64,000 nt of DNA from Flammulina velutipes (GCA_011800155.1 CM022373.1:1674001-1738000), one strand, 5' to 3'; shown: positions 1 to 11,401, counted from the first letter of the stretch. A program made the numbers and translations. The notes: generated by a model not told the origin, from the letters alone.

Positions 1-16
1 CGCAGGGACTTAACCA

Positions 17-3000
17 CCCGCTATCAAAACGGGTCAAGGACAAAAATTAGGCCCCGCCAACATGGCGGACAGGAACTCTATCGTGTAGATTCAGTTGGTG
101 GCACAGCGAGACATGAGGCAAAACATATTGCAAATTCAGAGTCTAGTTACGAGGCGAATGATGAACTAAAGAGGGAATACAGTAACTAGCTGCAACAGGG
201 ACGTGCCCAACGAACTACAGATCACGAAAAGAGTATTGAGGGATCTACAGCGGAATGTCCAAATCGAAGTGGAGACTAGTCTAGCAAGGACTTCACGGTG
301 CCTACATACAGATCCTTGGTACGATTAAAAGCCTGGATCTCACCGTGGACATGGTTCAAGATCCGAACCAAGTCCAAGCGGTAGGACTGCTCCGTCGACA
401 AAAGTGAAGCGCTAGCCTCACGAGGGAACTCGTCGAGCTCGGCAAGGCGATTAACCTGCTTGAGCACGCGAACAACCGACGAGGCGTAGCTCTGAATAAT
501 AGGACCCGCTAACAAAGCGGACCCGCCAAGTTAGCGGGTGTACATCGAAACTAAGACAACAGGCTTACCTCCAGCAAGCTGGTCCAGGAAAGCCTGGTCG
601 ATATGGAAAGACGAAGGCTTAGGACTCTTTCGGGGACGACTAGAGTTCTCGGCAGTAGCCTTGCGCTTATGAGCAGCGGGAGCAGGTTCGACGAAGTTCA
701 CGGAAGAACCCAGAATGTCTAAGGCCTTCTGGTATTCCCGGGAAGAAGTCAGCATACCTGGGACGAACGCGTAGGGAAGGTAAAATACCGTGCGCTTCGA
801 GTCCGAGGGAGGCGACTATGAACAAGTCAGCACCCAAAGTAGAAAATCAGCCCGAGTCGAAGACATTACCTCGAGAGGAACCAAGTCGGTACCAGTAACA
901 CCGTTGCCGTCGATAATGGACAAATCCTGCAAGGGGACTGTCAACGAGTCCAAGTCTAGAAAAATCGTGAAATAAGCTCACGTCGTCCGAAGCAAGATCG
1001 GATTCAGACAGACCGTCATCCATATCTTAGCGAAAGAGAAGGTGTCGGGGTTAAAACACAGATTATGAAAGTTGGAGGAGGGGAACTTACCACAGTCCTC
1101 AGGAGGAGGCATAGCCGCTTCCCCAACGGCCTCCAACTTCTCATCGATCACCGCTGGCGACTTAACCGTCTTTCCACCCTGGGAAAACGACTTAGAAACC
1201 AGAAGCACAGTAAGGAAACAATAGCGTACCTTCTTAGCAGCAGGCTTGCTCTTGGGAGGATCCTTGGGGGTGTCGACTTTTGGAGCCGCCTCCTTAGCGG
1301 GTCCTTTTCCTTTCGAGTTAAAGGACCGCTGGTTGAAGTGCAAAGGGTGAAAGTCGGGCAACTTAGGCGCTATGAAGTCGGTGTGTCGACTAGTGACAGC
1401 CGTAAGAGGCGTAAACACGCCAGCAAGATTAATCCGCGGGAGTTGAGGATTAACCCCCAACTCCAGCAGGTAGCAAGCTAGCCAGTTGCGAACGTTATGA
1501 AAGAATGAATGGATTTCAGCCGTCGCGGTAGCGGTCGTGCGATTAGCCAAAGATAAGTTAACAACCTAACTTGGGTTAGACACGCACGAACATGGAAGAA
1601 TAAAGGCACTCACCAATAACTTGGGAAAGAAGCGATCGAGAGAGTCCACGCGGGCTTCCAGAGCGATACCCGGCGTGTTAGACGAACGAACGAGGGCCAT
1701 AATCGGTCCAGAAAGTTGTTCGATCGCGTCCTTGATGACACCCTCGACATGAGTGGGGACCGCGTAGTTCATGATGAACTCAGAGATAGCGGGTCCCAGC
1801 TCCGCACGAAACTGCGTAACCTCAGGCGCAACGGTCACTGGATCGACTGCCAGCAGTGGGCGAATAGTAGTCCAGTGCGGGGTTTTAGGAGGAGCCATTA
1901 TGCAGAAAAGACAGAAGTTGGATAAGAGTTGTAGTGGACGCGCCAACGAAGCGGCGCGCCTACAACAGCTTTTAAGCCAGGACTTAGAATAACCAGATCG
2001 GGCCCGCTTCACAATCGGGTCGATCTAAGTAGAATCCAAATCTGGAGTTATACGATGACCCTGTATTCTACCAAAGGTAGAAGGCAGAGGATGTCGGGGA
2101 CGACATCAAATAAGTCAAGGGGAGATGATACGCCTTGTAATATTTGGATGGGCAAAGACCCCAGATTTTGCGATTTTGTACAAGGCAAACCAGGCAGAAT
2201 GGACATAGGAAGAAGGCATTATGGACGGAATATACCACTCCACACCAGGCTAGCAGTACGGAGAAGGTCCTTGTTACTGGGACTCATCCTTGGAACCTTG
2301 AAGTCATGCACTGGTTCAGCCAGGCAATCGACCCCGCTCTCGAAGCGGGAGGAACCTAAAACTACAATACCAGTAACTCGACTTAGGTCGATCAATAAAA
2401 CCAGTACTCAGTCTTGCACCCGCCATTGTGTCGGGTACTTAGAAATAAGGATCCCACTCTTCCAAGGACAGTTCACGAACCACCCGCCACACTTGGACGG
2501 ACTTAGCCACCAAAACGCAGAGGACGGAGATCGACCATCGAATCCATCAAAGGCATGTTGCGTCATGAGTCATGATCTCAGGGGAAGTAAACCTTATTCC
2601 TGAATCACGCTCTGACTCCCTGGATCTCATCAATATAATCCAGATCGGGCAGATCTCCCAGATCGAGCACAGAAACCCAAGTCCCTCTGTTGGATAGCAT
2701 TCGGGCTCTGGATATGAAGCGCCAGAGGCACTGTAGGACCCACCTAGGAGTTGAGCCGCCAACATGACGGGCCCGATTCCTGGGCGGGGCATTATTGGAA
2801 ATAAGGCCTCTCTATCGAGAGAGGAAAAACACAAGGCAACAGGGACCATGCGGGTGCTAATTGAAGGCCCGCGCGGATCGCCTAAAAATGGAGAGACACA
2901 CATGGAACAAGCATGCCAGCTGACCTTGGATCACTCAGGAGCTGTGTACCCGCGCGGTACGCCACTCCTCATTGGGTGCATCCAGGACAAATACCTGGCT

Positions 3001-3078
3001 AAGAATGATGAAGGCCATATGGCCCAGGGCACAACGAGGTTCACGGGGCCCGCCAACGTGGCGGCCGCTCCTGTGGCG
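17..3078. repeat. Dispersed GC-rich mini-hairpins
   Basis: About a dozen short palindromes, mostly of the form CCCGC-(5 to 9 nt)-GCGGG, lie through this stretch. Clear examples are at 17-33, 54-68, 506-520, 522-538, 1286-1300, 1939-1958, 1995-2026 (an AGATCG/CGATCT outer stem around CCCG/CGGG), 2333-2349, 2378-2391, 2419-2435, 2807-2824 and 3050-3064. The arms differ between copies but stay complementary within a copy, and loops are AT-richer. They fall both in predicted exons and in non-coding DNA. I did not notice the same density elsewhere in the window. Their function is unknown. Confidence 0.55.
276..1898 (-). CDS. Multi-exon gene of unknown function, probably retroelement-associated
   Basis: I do not recognise this gene. 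Open segments on the minus strand at 1898-1600, 1540-980, 755-531 and 515-276 are separated by plausible GT..AG introns. They read as one protein that starts MAPPKTPHW at 1898, followed by a helical N-terminal region. The middle is Lys/Pro/Ala-rich (1330-1200 region), and a basic KRKATAENSSRPRKSPK patch near 690-640 looks like a nuclear localisation signal. No enzyme motif is visible. The surrounding repeats and the lack of a conserved fold suggest a retroelement-borne gag-like or accessory protein, but a host lineage-specific gene is possible. The exact splicing is not resolved. Confidence 0.35.
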
Positions 3079-3745
3079 GGTAAAATACAGTAAACCAGCT
3101 TTAGTCACGCTCTTTAGAAATACCTATATAATACGCTCGTTAGCATACTGTAAACCAGCTTAGACCCCCAGTAGACGCAGCCCACAAAGCAGTATTTACC
3201 GTCGGTTAGCTCGATAGGATTGAATAAAAGTTCTGTCACATAGGTGACTTTGAATCTGAAAGCAAAAGGAACTTAGAGCCATTGGAGCTACTTTGAGGAA
3301 TTGAAGTTTAGCCATTGCCTGTGCCATCGACGTTCCCGGCGCTGTCTCAGAACAGTCATCTAACCACTTGAAAGAATCTGATTGGAAAACCCAGTCCCCG
3401 TTGAGTGTGGTTTAGACTGCAGCTAAGCTATCGTTTTGAGCCGCGGACAGAGTCCGTTGAGTCTTAGAGCATTAGATAGATACCAGGGTATCTGGACGCA
3501 GACCTCTTAGCGTGGTTGAAGATTGACGGACCGGTTGGAGCTTTATTAAGTCTGCCTCACGCATCCCAATCGGCCTGTGACTCTTGTTGGCCTCTAGTTT
3601 TCAACTAAAGATCAGATCCCTGTTACCCCTCGAACTTGTTATACATTTTGAACCGTTGCAATCGAAACCCCATACCTTCCCGAAACCCCAAAGACCAGTT
3701 CATCGAACTCTAAACAATTAAAAGCAGACCCACTATTGAAGCGGA
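2013..3745. other. Non-coding stretch upstream of the unknown gene and next to LTR-like DNA
   Basis: No convincing coding region was found; the open frames here are short and lack codon structure. The stretch holds several of the GC-rich hairpins (up to about 3,078) and then AT-richer sequence. The segment from about 3,690 to 3,830 recurs in inverted orientation at about 16,345-16,490, so its right part belongs to a dispersed LTR-like repeat. Confidence 0.4.
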
Positions 3746-3830
3746 CTTGCATTTCCACGCCTACTTGTTAGTGTGTGTGTGTGTGTGTGATTTGGTGGTG
3801 TTCTTTTGCACTGCTCATCAGCGTTCGTTG
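3690..3830 (-). repeat. LTR-like repeat with (GT)n run
   Basis: Read on the minus strand the repeat begins TGATGAGCAGTGCAAAAG right after the end of the gag-like ORF and includes a (CA)n run (3,771-3,789 on the plus strand). A close copy lies on the plus strand at about 16,347-16,490, and a diverged one (TGATGTGCAGTGTAG...) on the plus strand near 5,798-5,900. A TG start next to gag is consistent with a retroelement LTR fused to gag by internal deletion. The ends of the repeat were not defined. Confidence 0.45.
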
Positions 3831-4315
3831 GTAGCACCTCCATTAACTACAGGGGCTCCTCCGAACGTCTCCACTTCTTCTAAGTATTTTTCAGCTACTC
3901 TGACCACGTCAACTAAGGTCCATCTTTGTCCAAGAGGATTGTTGGGTGGGATCGGTAAAACCCACAAGTCGGTGTATATTGCTGCCCATGCTGGACCAGC
4001 AAAGCAATACTGTAACATATTCAACACCGTCTTTTGAGTAACATCTCCAATATCGATTAGATACTGTAGTTTGTGTACTACCTCTCTTCTGAACTCCATC
4101 AATCTCATCTTAGTTGCGATCGGCCTTGCCCGAAAGTGGCGAGTGACTTCTTCAACTTCTTCAAGAGTAAACTCTTTATCTTGGTCGCCTTTGTTATACA
4201 GTTTTTGTACTGCGTTCTTGAAGGCTTGCCAATCTCCGGCTGAATATTCGGGTAAAGCCGCCCATTGGCGTCTAATTTCATATCCCACATACAAAGTTGC
4301 TATCTCGATTTGGGC

Positions 4316-5032
4316 TAGGGCTTTAAGGTCCGGTCTCGGTCCGGTCTTTTTCATTTTTTTTCAAGGACCGCCAACCGGGGCGGTCCTTCATTTTCTTCAT
4401 TTTGGAAGGACCATCAACCAGGACCGGTCTTTTAATTAGACCGTCGCGACTGCAGTCCGGTCTTTCCAGTCCGACTGGTTGAACCGGGGACCGGTCCGGA
4501 CTGCAGTCCAACTGGTCCAACTGTTGCATAGCGCATCCCAAGGTCGAGTCGCGTACACAAAAATGTGCATCTAGTAAGGATTGAACTCAAGACCTCACCT
4601 AATATAGGTGAAATTGAGGTGTTCTAACCACTAGACCACAGTGTCTTGTTATATATAGGAACTTTATGCAATATACTATGTCATCGTCTAAATTTCAACT
4701 CACTATTATGTATTCAAGTGTTCGTTTGAGAGGGTAAACATTGTAATTATTCAATTCAGCTTGACATATGTGCTGAAATATATGTTTTTGTACTCTAACC
4801 TAGCTAAAATATGTTCGCACACCCTTTGGTAGTCCGTTTTACTATAGACCGGTCCACGACTGGTCGCACCGGTCTTTTGGCAGTCCTAAATATTCTCATC
4901 CGACCTCAGGACTGCCAACTGGGACCAGTCTTTTTTCCGACCGGTCTTTTTCTCTTGGCAGTCTTTTTGCGGTCCGGTCCGGTCCAGTTGGCAGTCGTTT
5001 GGCAGTCCATAGGACCGGACCTTAAAGGCCTA
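4316..5032. mobile_element. hAT-type MITE with perfect 8-bp target duplication
   Basis: The left end reads TAGGGCTTTAAGGTCCGGTC. The right end, reverse-complemented, reads TAGGCCTTTAAGGTCCGGTC, so the terminal inverted repeats differ at one base in 20. The flanks carry ATTTGGGC at both 4,308-4,315 and 5,033-5,040, an exact 8-bp target-site duplication as made by hAT transposases. The interior is rich in GGTC/GACC motifs (GGTCCGGTC, ACTGGTC). It encodes no transposase, so the element must depend on one elsewhere. It splits a gag-like gene in two. A 3'-truncated second copy lies inverted at 7,521-8,140. Confidence 0.85.
4570..4645 (-). other. tRNA-like (Glu-like) core inside the MITE
   Basis: On the minus strand there is an A-box-like TGGTCTAGTGGTTAGA (complement of 4,623-4,638) and a B-box-like GAGTTCAATCC (complement of 4,578-4,588), spaced as in a tRNA. 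The A-box matches the usual eukaryotic tRNA-Glu D-arm, and TTC follows where the anticodon would be, but the anticodon arm is enlarged and does not fold normally. The same block is kept in the second MITE copy (about 7,808-7,890). It looks like a tRNA-derived internal promoter, as in SINEs, rather than a working tRNA. Confidence 0.45.
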
Positions 5033-5705
5033 ATTTGGGCTATAGGGCTCATGATGCCCCTGCCGTAGAATAAGAACTCGCAACTAGTTAGGAAGTCCCT
5101 AATATTATCGCCTTTGAATCTTGGTGTATCTTTGGCACCGGGAACGGGCATACGTTTCCCAGCTATCTGTTCCTGTGTCTCTGCGCTTAACTGGTTAACA
5201 TAACCAGCTGCCGCTGGAGGCACGGGATTTTCCTGTCTTCTTGCACCATCTTCGTTGTCTCCTTGGTCTGACATTGGGAATAATGGTCTTCCAAGGGGAA
5301 TTGACTGTCTTAATCGTTCAAGAAAGGGATGCGGAGTGACTGGGAATAGGTTATCGAACTGGTGGAGTTCGTTGGGAGAGGGGGTTAAATTCGGTAAAGG
5401 ACTAGGACTCGGAATAATCCGAGGTAGTCTAGGGAAAATAGGGATCGTGGATAGTATATATCCAGGTGGGTAGCCTGTATCCGTTGATGGATTTCCTTGG
5501 GCTTTTTGAGACTGAACGTGTTTTAAACGTTGAGCTTTAGTTCCGTCGAATAATGCGCCTGGAGGCGGTCGTTCGTGTCGGAGTTCTCTTTCAACTGGAG
5601 CACTTGAGTTTTCACCCAAGTTAGCTCTACGGCTGATTTGTTCTTAATCGTTTGAGCTTTGGCTAGGCGCGGGGTTCGCGTTACTGGCTTTGGGCTTTCG
5701 TGCAA

Positions 5706-7520
5706 TTTTGAAGTAGGTGTAGAAGTAACTCAAGGAACCTCAATAAGAGGGATCGTTTAAGTCAAATTTATCACCTCTCGCGGTGGGCTCCAAAATATGA
5801 TGTGCAGTGTAGAAGAACGCCACAAAAACACACACAAAACACACACTAACAAGTCAATGGTGCGATGCGGGAAAGTCCGATGTTTATAGCGGGATTTCAC
5901 GTTATGGTAGCAATCGTTCGTTTTGTAATCGGTGGTATGGGACGGGTTCTTGTTCTTTGTATCTTTGTTTTATGGGACTGTTTCTTTCTATCTTCTGCTC
6001 AAAATGCTTATACTAGTTCATTGGGGTAACAGGGATCTGATCTTAAATTGAGTTCTAGTTTGCCACTAAGTCACAGACCGATTAGAGACCTAATGAGGCT
6101 CTTCCCAGGCCAACAACCTTCAACCACACTAGGGAGCGGGAGCTCTGGTATCTATCTGTATAATCAGGACTCTCCAACAACTAGTCGGGGCCTGAATAGA
6201 TAGCCTAGCACAGTCTGAACCACACTTGTATGGGACTTGGGACTCCAACCAGAGTTGGTAGGTTCTTTAGATGGAATTTCCCGCGGAAACTCGGATCGTT
6301 GGAATCGCAAAGGACTTGGCTTCAACTTCTTTAATATGGGAAGTAGCTCCAATGAGTTCTTAGATCTTTGGTTCTGTTTCTTATTTCCACCTATCTAACA
6401 GTAGTTCTTTTTCTAACTAAATCTTAGAGTCTATTCCTCCAGTATATACGGCTTGTGGGCTGCAGATACGGGGGGCGTAAGCTACTGTAAATAGTACAAA
6501 CGAGCTAGCTTTATAGTGTTTTCTATATACGTCTGAATAAAGATATAATACCGAGTCCGCTGGTTCGGGGAATATTCCGATAGGATGTACGGAATATCCC
6601 TCTAATGGTGCCCTTGGCATTGCTGCCTATTCGTTCTGGCTTCTATTTGCTTTGAATCCAACCAATGGTGGCGCCGTAACTGAGTTTGCAGTGGCGCCAG
6701 GTTGTTCCTTGTGCTTGGAAGCTCCACTATTTCATCGTTTCCACTATTATTAGCGGCCGAGTCCTGTCTAGCAGGAACTCTTAGCCTTTGTTCGTATTCT
6801 TATTTCATACTATGAGTCCAAGTAGTACCGACTAGGTTTGGTATACTGGACGCGCAAGTATGTTCTTAGTATCGTGTTCGGACTTTTCCGGTAGTACTCT
6901 GGAAAAGCTATCGTTGTATCTTTACGAGTTGTCAATAGTACTCGTATTGTAGGTCCTTGTAACGATTTACTTGTGGATCCCGAGAATCGATCAGGAACAG
7001 TCCACCGGAGTAAGTCGATCGGTGATCGAGCAGTATCTTTTGAAAGCCTAAAAGGTTACCCTGACTCCTGAGTCTCCTATGTAATATCCCGACGTCTGAG
7101 TAGTATGAACATTTGGTTTGCTAGTCCAGCCAGCGTTTAACTGCTTGCTGGCGTTGCGTCTCTTTATGTAGAGTTTCCTTGTGTAAGGGTAACTCGCCGA
7201 ATTCCGTTAAGTATTTCGGAGTTTCGCGCGTTCAAGTGTATTTGATCACGATGTCTCCATCGGGGTACTTTTGATGATGATATTCAAGATCGTCATGTGT
7301 GGTTTGGCTATACCTACACGCCCTTCAGCGTGTGGCGCTTTTCCGACGAATCTTAGGAGTTTTCCGGTCGTACCACGGAAACTCCTTACACTGTATCGTA
7401 TACGCGTTTCGGTCTGTAACTAGAGGTTCTTGTACTCATAGGTTCGTTCTATCACTAAGAATGCTTCTTAGAATCGCAAATTTTGGGGTCTTTCGTACTT
7501 GCATTAATACAATGCGCATC
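5706..7520. other. Non-coding retroelement-flanking DNA
   Basis: No gene can be supported. The left part (about 5,798-5,900) matches, in the opposite orientation, the LTR-like repeat at 3,690-3,830. The rest has only short, codon-poor open frames. It is probably decayed LTR or leader sequence of the gag-bearing element. Confidence 0.35.
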
Positions 7521-8140
7521 ACCGGTCGGAAAAAAGACTGGTCCCAGTTGGCAGTCCTGAGGTTGGATGAGAATATTTAGAACTGCCAAAAGACTGGTGC
7601 GACCAGTCGTGGACTGGTCTATAGTAAAACGGACTACCAAAGGGTGTTCAGACATATTTTAGCTAGTTTAGAGTACAAAAACATATATTTCAGCTCATAT
7701 ATCAAGTTGAATTGAATAATCACCTCTCAAATGAACACTTGAATACATAATTATGAGTTGAAATTTTGACGATGACATAGTATATTGCATAAAGTTACTA
7801 CGTATAATAAGACACTGTGGTCTAGTGGTTAGAACATCTCAATTTCACCTGTAATAGGTGAGGTCTTGAGTTTAATCCTTACTAGATGCACATTTTTGTG
7901 CACGCGACTCGACCTTGGGATGCGCTGTGCAACAGTTGGACCAGTTGGACTGCAGTCCGGACCGGCCCCCGGTTCAACCGGTCGGACTGAAAAGACTGGA
8001 CTGCAGTCACGACAGTCTAATTAAAAGACCGGTCCCAGTTGATGGTCCTTTCAACAAGAAGAAAACGAAGGACTGCCTAGTTGACAGTCCTTGAAAAAAA
8101 AATGAAAAAGACCGGACCGAGACCGGACCTTAAAGCCCTA
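7521..8140. mobile_element. Second, truncated copy of the hAT-type MITE
   Basis: This is an inverted copy of the 4,316-5,032 MITE. It shares the GGTCCGGTC-type ends, the AT-rich core and the tRNA-like block, and its right end reads GACCTTAAAGCCCTA at 8,126-8,140. The other terminus (roughly the last 85 bp of the full copy) is missing, so no target duplication can be read. Immediately after it begins an arm of a different inverted-repeat element (8,141-8,256). Confidence 0.7.
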
Positions 8141-8256
8141 ACTGCTCATCAACGGTTAATGGTTAATCAACTTTCATGATATTGAATAACTAGTTAAGGT
8201 CAGGTTAATCCAAAAAGTAGGTCATTAACCTGACTTAACCTGACCTTTAAACCCTA
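8141..8256. repeat. Single arm of the TAGGGTTTAAAGG inverted-repeat element
   Basis: This block contains TTAACCTGACTTAACCTG-type repeats and ends AAACCCTA. It matches the arms at 31,605-31,790 and 36,120-36,272. Only one arm is present here; it is abutted by the MITE copy on its left and by repeat A on its right. Confidence 0.6.
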
Positions 8257-10430
8257 ATAGTTGAGGTGGTTCTTGTAGTAGAAGGAGAGGATATAAATTA
8301 TTGTACCACTTATATTTGCATTTTGACACACTGAGAAACCTCTGGGATGCTAATACATTATCTATAATGATATTAGAACACATTGGGATGACCCAGAGGC
8401 CAGAGGAAGTTGATGGTATCTGTACTTTCTTGGGAGACATTATTTGGCGTATATCCAAGGTTTTGACTACATTTTTCACACTCCAGACCTCATCTAACTC
8501 ATGATTAGAGCATTATATACATATATCTTTGAATATAAGGTGTTCCCAGGTCATGGCAAGTTGATAGTGTGGCCCAAAGCTGAGTAGTCCGGGTTTTTGG
8601 CATTTTGATCATATCTAAGGGTTCTGTTGACCTAGGGACCTAACTGAGTGACATATACAATGCCCCAAAGGTGTCTGAACAACCTACAAGTGGCTTCAGG
8701 TCACCCCCAGACGAGGGCAAAGTGCTGCTCCCTTTTTGGTGCTTTTTAAGGGATTTTTAATAATGTTTGGCTTGTTTCTCAGCCAAATCTTCATGTTTTT
8801 ACATAGTTCTTTGTGCTGCACACATACATTTTTTAATAGGAAGACATCTAGAATAATCCTAGGTCGATCTGAGGTATGTGCTCCTCGATTAAAAATGTGT
8901 CACACATTGTTTTATTGCTGCTTTCAGTAGCTGTCACACCCTCATTCATCAGGAAACAGCCCTGGGTATTAGGTTGACTAAAGACAAGTACTAAAATGTC
9001 TTAAACTTATTGCAACTAAGTTTACTTAGGACAGACAGGTTAACTCACAGTAACTTGATACAAGGGACTTTGTATCATTAATTCTAGTTGCTAAAAGATG
9101 ACTTGAGCTATCCATACATAACTCTAAAGCAATGCATCTTATACTAATAGTTGAAGCTAACACAAGTTACCTTGAGTTATACTCTAGAAATCAATTACCT
9201 TCATCTAACTTGGGTCAAATAAGGCTAACTCAGAGAACTTGTTTATGTTCTTGAACTAGTTGTATATATATGAGAAGCTGTCTAGAGCATGAACTAACCA
9301 ACAGAAGTATGTAAAAGAGTGATAATATGCATACTGCACTAAGAGCAATACTTGTAAGGTCTTAGCTGCATTTTTGACTCTATTGCCCTCATTCAAGTCA
9401 TGATTAGTTGAATAATAATGTATATCTTATCATATAAGGTGCCCCCAAGTGATAGTAGACCAATGAGGTGGCTCAACGATGTGTGGCGCAATTTCCGGAC
9501 ATTTTTGCTTAATGCAAGAGCACTGGGGACCTGGGGACCTAACTGGATATCATATACAATGCCCCAAAGGTTTATGAACGACTTACAAGTAGTTTTAGGT
9601 CCTCAGAATGCAAGAGAAAAGTGCTGCTCCCTTTTTAATAATAGTCTCATGTATATATCTAATTATTTGAGGTCTTGAACACATTCCAGCATTAAAATTA
9701 TATATAAAATGATATATTATTGTATATATCTTTCCATAAAAGGTCTCCCTAGGTTACAGCAATCAAAGAGAGTGTCTCGACGAAGTGTGGCGCAATTTTG
9801 CGATAAAATGATGATTCTGTTAACCTGAGGCCTAACTGGGTATTAGGTGCAATGCTCTAGAGGTACATAAGTAACCTTCAAGTGGTTTTAGATCCCTAGA
9901 ATATAAGAGCAAAGTGCTGCTCCCTTTATGGTGCTTTTTCAACAATGTTTTTTCTGTCACTCACTCAATTCTTCACTCTTTTACATGATTCTTGTCTATT
10001 CAATGTGCATGTTACATACTCTTTGCAATATACAAAGGCTTAATCAAGGACCTAATGTGCACACACTGCTTGATTCTTTATTTTTGACAAGTCCGGAACC
10101 CTAAAGAATTCTATTTTTCAATCTATAATCACTCCTTCCATATCCTCCTTATACCCTGGCAATAGCCCCATATTCCTGGTGCCACAATTGTCCCCTGCCC
10201 CCAATCCCCCTGCCCTCATCTCTCATCCCCTCCCTCATCAATTTCATCAGTTCCCATTAATCCTTAGGTCTGAATTTATGTGTGGCCATATTTCCTCATC
10301 CTCCCCCTCCCTCTCCTCATCAATCCCTACATGCTCCCATCAATCTCTATCCATATTTAGGATCTATCTCGTCCCATCTCAGCCCCCGCCCCAATATACT
10401 CTGGCCAGCCAAGTCAGCCAGTTAGCCATT
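8257..10430 (+). repeat. Repeat A, copy 1 (non-coding dispersed repeat)
   Basis: This long non-coding repeat also occurs at about 24,890-26,590 (minus) and 26,868-31,604 (plus, split by a hAT element). Landmarks shared by copies are GGATATAAATTATTGTACCA near the start, the phrase AAAGTGCTGCTCCCTTTTTG, and a pyrimidine-rich tail made of CCCATCAATCCC-like units (about 10,140-10,400). Partial internal copies at about 9,350-9,650 and 9,690-9,960 repeat the ATATCTTTG...AAGGTG segment. The hAT target site is empty in this copy. Open frames in it are not conserved enough to be called genes. Confidence 0.65.
8947..9360 (+). mobile_element. Orphan Plavaka-type terminus inserted in repeat A
   Basis: At 8,947 repeat A is broken by CATCAGGAAACAG, the same terminal sequence as the left end of the 36,737-46,656 element. 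About 350 bp of DNA follow, rich in ACTTGAG/CTTAG-like units that resemble the subterminal repeats of that element. No opposite end was found before repeat A-like sequence resumes near 9,360, so this is a truncated or non-autonomous relic. Confidence 0.5.
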
Positions 10431-10499
10431 TAGAGTTACAACTTACAGTGAACAACACATTATTTTGTCCTGTCACTATAGATCTATAATGTGTTATTT

Positions 10500-10881
10500 C
10501 TATAGCATAGGGTGAAGTAATACATCATGATAAACTATATTTGTCATAGAAAATGTAGGAGGTTGGAGAAGAATTTTGAGCCTACCTCTTGCAGTTACAC
10601 AGAACTGGCCATGAGTGAACACTGATACATAAAGGTCAAGACTTACATACTTGAGTGACTGACCTTGTGACTTGTTGATTGTCATCGTGAACACCAAATG
10701 GAACTGGTGTCGCCTGAACTTGAAAGCAACATCTCTGGCATCTGGAAATGACCATGATCCGAGGAATGAACACAATTTCACCGTCATGGTCATCACCAAG
10801 AATGATGGCCTCTAGAACTCTCCCGGCCAGTCTCCTAGAGTATCTGTGTTCTTGTTGATCAAGGCCCTTGCTTCTGACCAA
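10500..10881 (-). pseudogene. Helitron/PIF1-type helicase C-terminal remnant
   Basis: The minus strand encodes a VFTMTINKSQGQSLKYVSLD motif, the late helicase motif of Helitron RepHel and PIF1 proteins. It is preceded in another frame by GDDHDGEIVFIPRI and followed by TNIVYHDVLL, a common C-terminal ending of Helitron helicases. At least one frameshift and stops separate the pieces, and the ATPase and Rep domains are absent. It is a dead fragment of a Helitron subfamily whose late motif (INKSQGQ) differs from that of the larger Helitron at 52.6-59.1 kb (VHNSQSQ). Confidence 0.75.
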
Positions 10882-11318
10882 CCACTAAGTCCACATTGAG
10901 CCATTGTGACAGCATTGTAGCTGTCATACTTTTTGATCTTCGGATTTTTCCCGCCTGATTCTGGCATTCGGAATGTATCCACAAAAGCAGTCTCAAATAT
11001 TCCAGGTGTTGGTGTAATCGTAGGTTCCTTATGGATAATAATCTTCTGTCATTTTTGGCAAAGAATACAAGTCTTAACAAACTAGTTTATGTTGTCTTCC
11101 ATGCCTGGCCACTAGAACCTCTTGCCGACTAATTGTTGAACTGAGTATTGTCCTTTATGGCCATGTTTATCATGTACTATAGTCACTACTGACAGTCGTT
11201 TTCCTACTATATTATCGGTGGATACATCTTATATGGCGGTAGGATTTTATCTCAGTCAAGAAGATCCTGAAGACCCTAAGAAACACTACTACGCGAAGTT
11301 CCTATCGATTACCTTGGC
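10882..11318. other. Non-coding or unassigned interval
   Basis: No gene or repeat was recognised with confidence. The interval may include more decayed Helitron or retroelement sequence. Confidence 0.3.
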
Positions 11319-11401
11319 CTCTGCTTAAGGTCACAAGAGCTAGGTGTAGGCCAAAACTGGGGCCGAAGCCCCCCATAGAATTGCGGATCGAGAACAGCTA
11401 T
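11319..11401 (+). repeat. Inverted repeat, left copy, of a DIRS-like retroelement
   Basis: Beginning CCTCTGCTTAAGG and ending CGAGAACAGCTATA, this ~83-bp block is repeated in inverse orientation at 13,691-13,777. The two copies flank the RNase H and tyrosine-recombinase ORFs. DIRS-group elements have inverted terminal repeats of this kind rather than LTRs. Confidence 0.7.

Larger units (their letters stand above)
3818..5705 (-). pseudogene. LTR-retroelement gag-like gene, interrupted by a MITE
   Basis: Two minus-strand open segments, 5,705-5,033 and 4,307-3,818, form one gag-like polypeptide once the insertion at 4,316-5,032 is ignored. The N-terminal part has a Pro/Arg-rich region and a start-like MSDQGDNEDG. 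The C-terminal part contains the helical capsid-like stretch (…QRWTLVDVVRVAEKYLEE). The reading frame also shifts near 5,620. A second copy of the C-terminal portion sits at about 17,322-17,150 with high similarity, which supports a dispersed retroelement gene. No protease, RT or integrase follows: the ORF runs straight into an LTR-like repeat, so the element looks internally deleted. Gag proteins package retroelement RNA; the family assignment here is an inference. Confidence 0.6.

Noticed and set aside
3771..3789. (GT)n run as a CRISPR-like or telomeric repeat
   Set aside because: A simple dinucleotide microsatellite inside an LTR-like repeat; no spacer-repeat arrangement or telomere unit is present anywhere in the window.
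4570..4645. Functional tRNA-Glu gene
   Set aside because: The anticodon arm is enlarged and mismatched and the block lies within a MITE present in at least two copies, so it is treated as tRNA-derived repeat sequence.
8225..8930. Small protein genes in repeat A (for example 8,225-8,479 or 8,736-8,930)
   Set aside because: The same open frames recur in other repeat A copies with changed lengths and no motif; they are incidental to a non-coding repeat.
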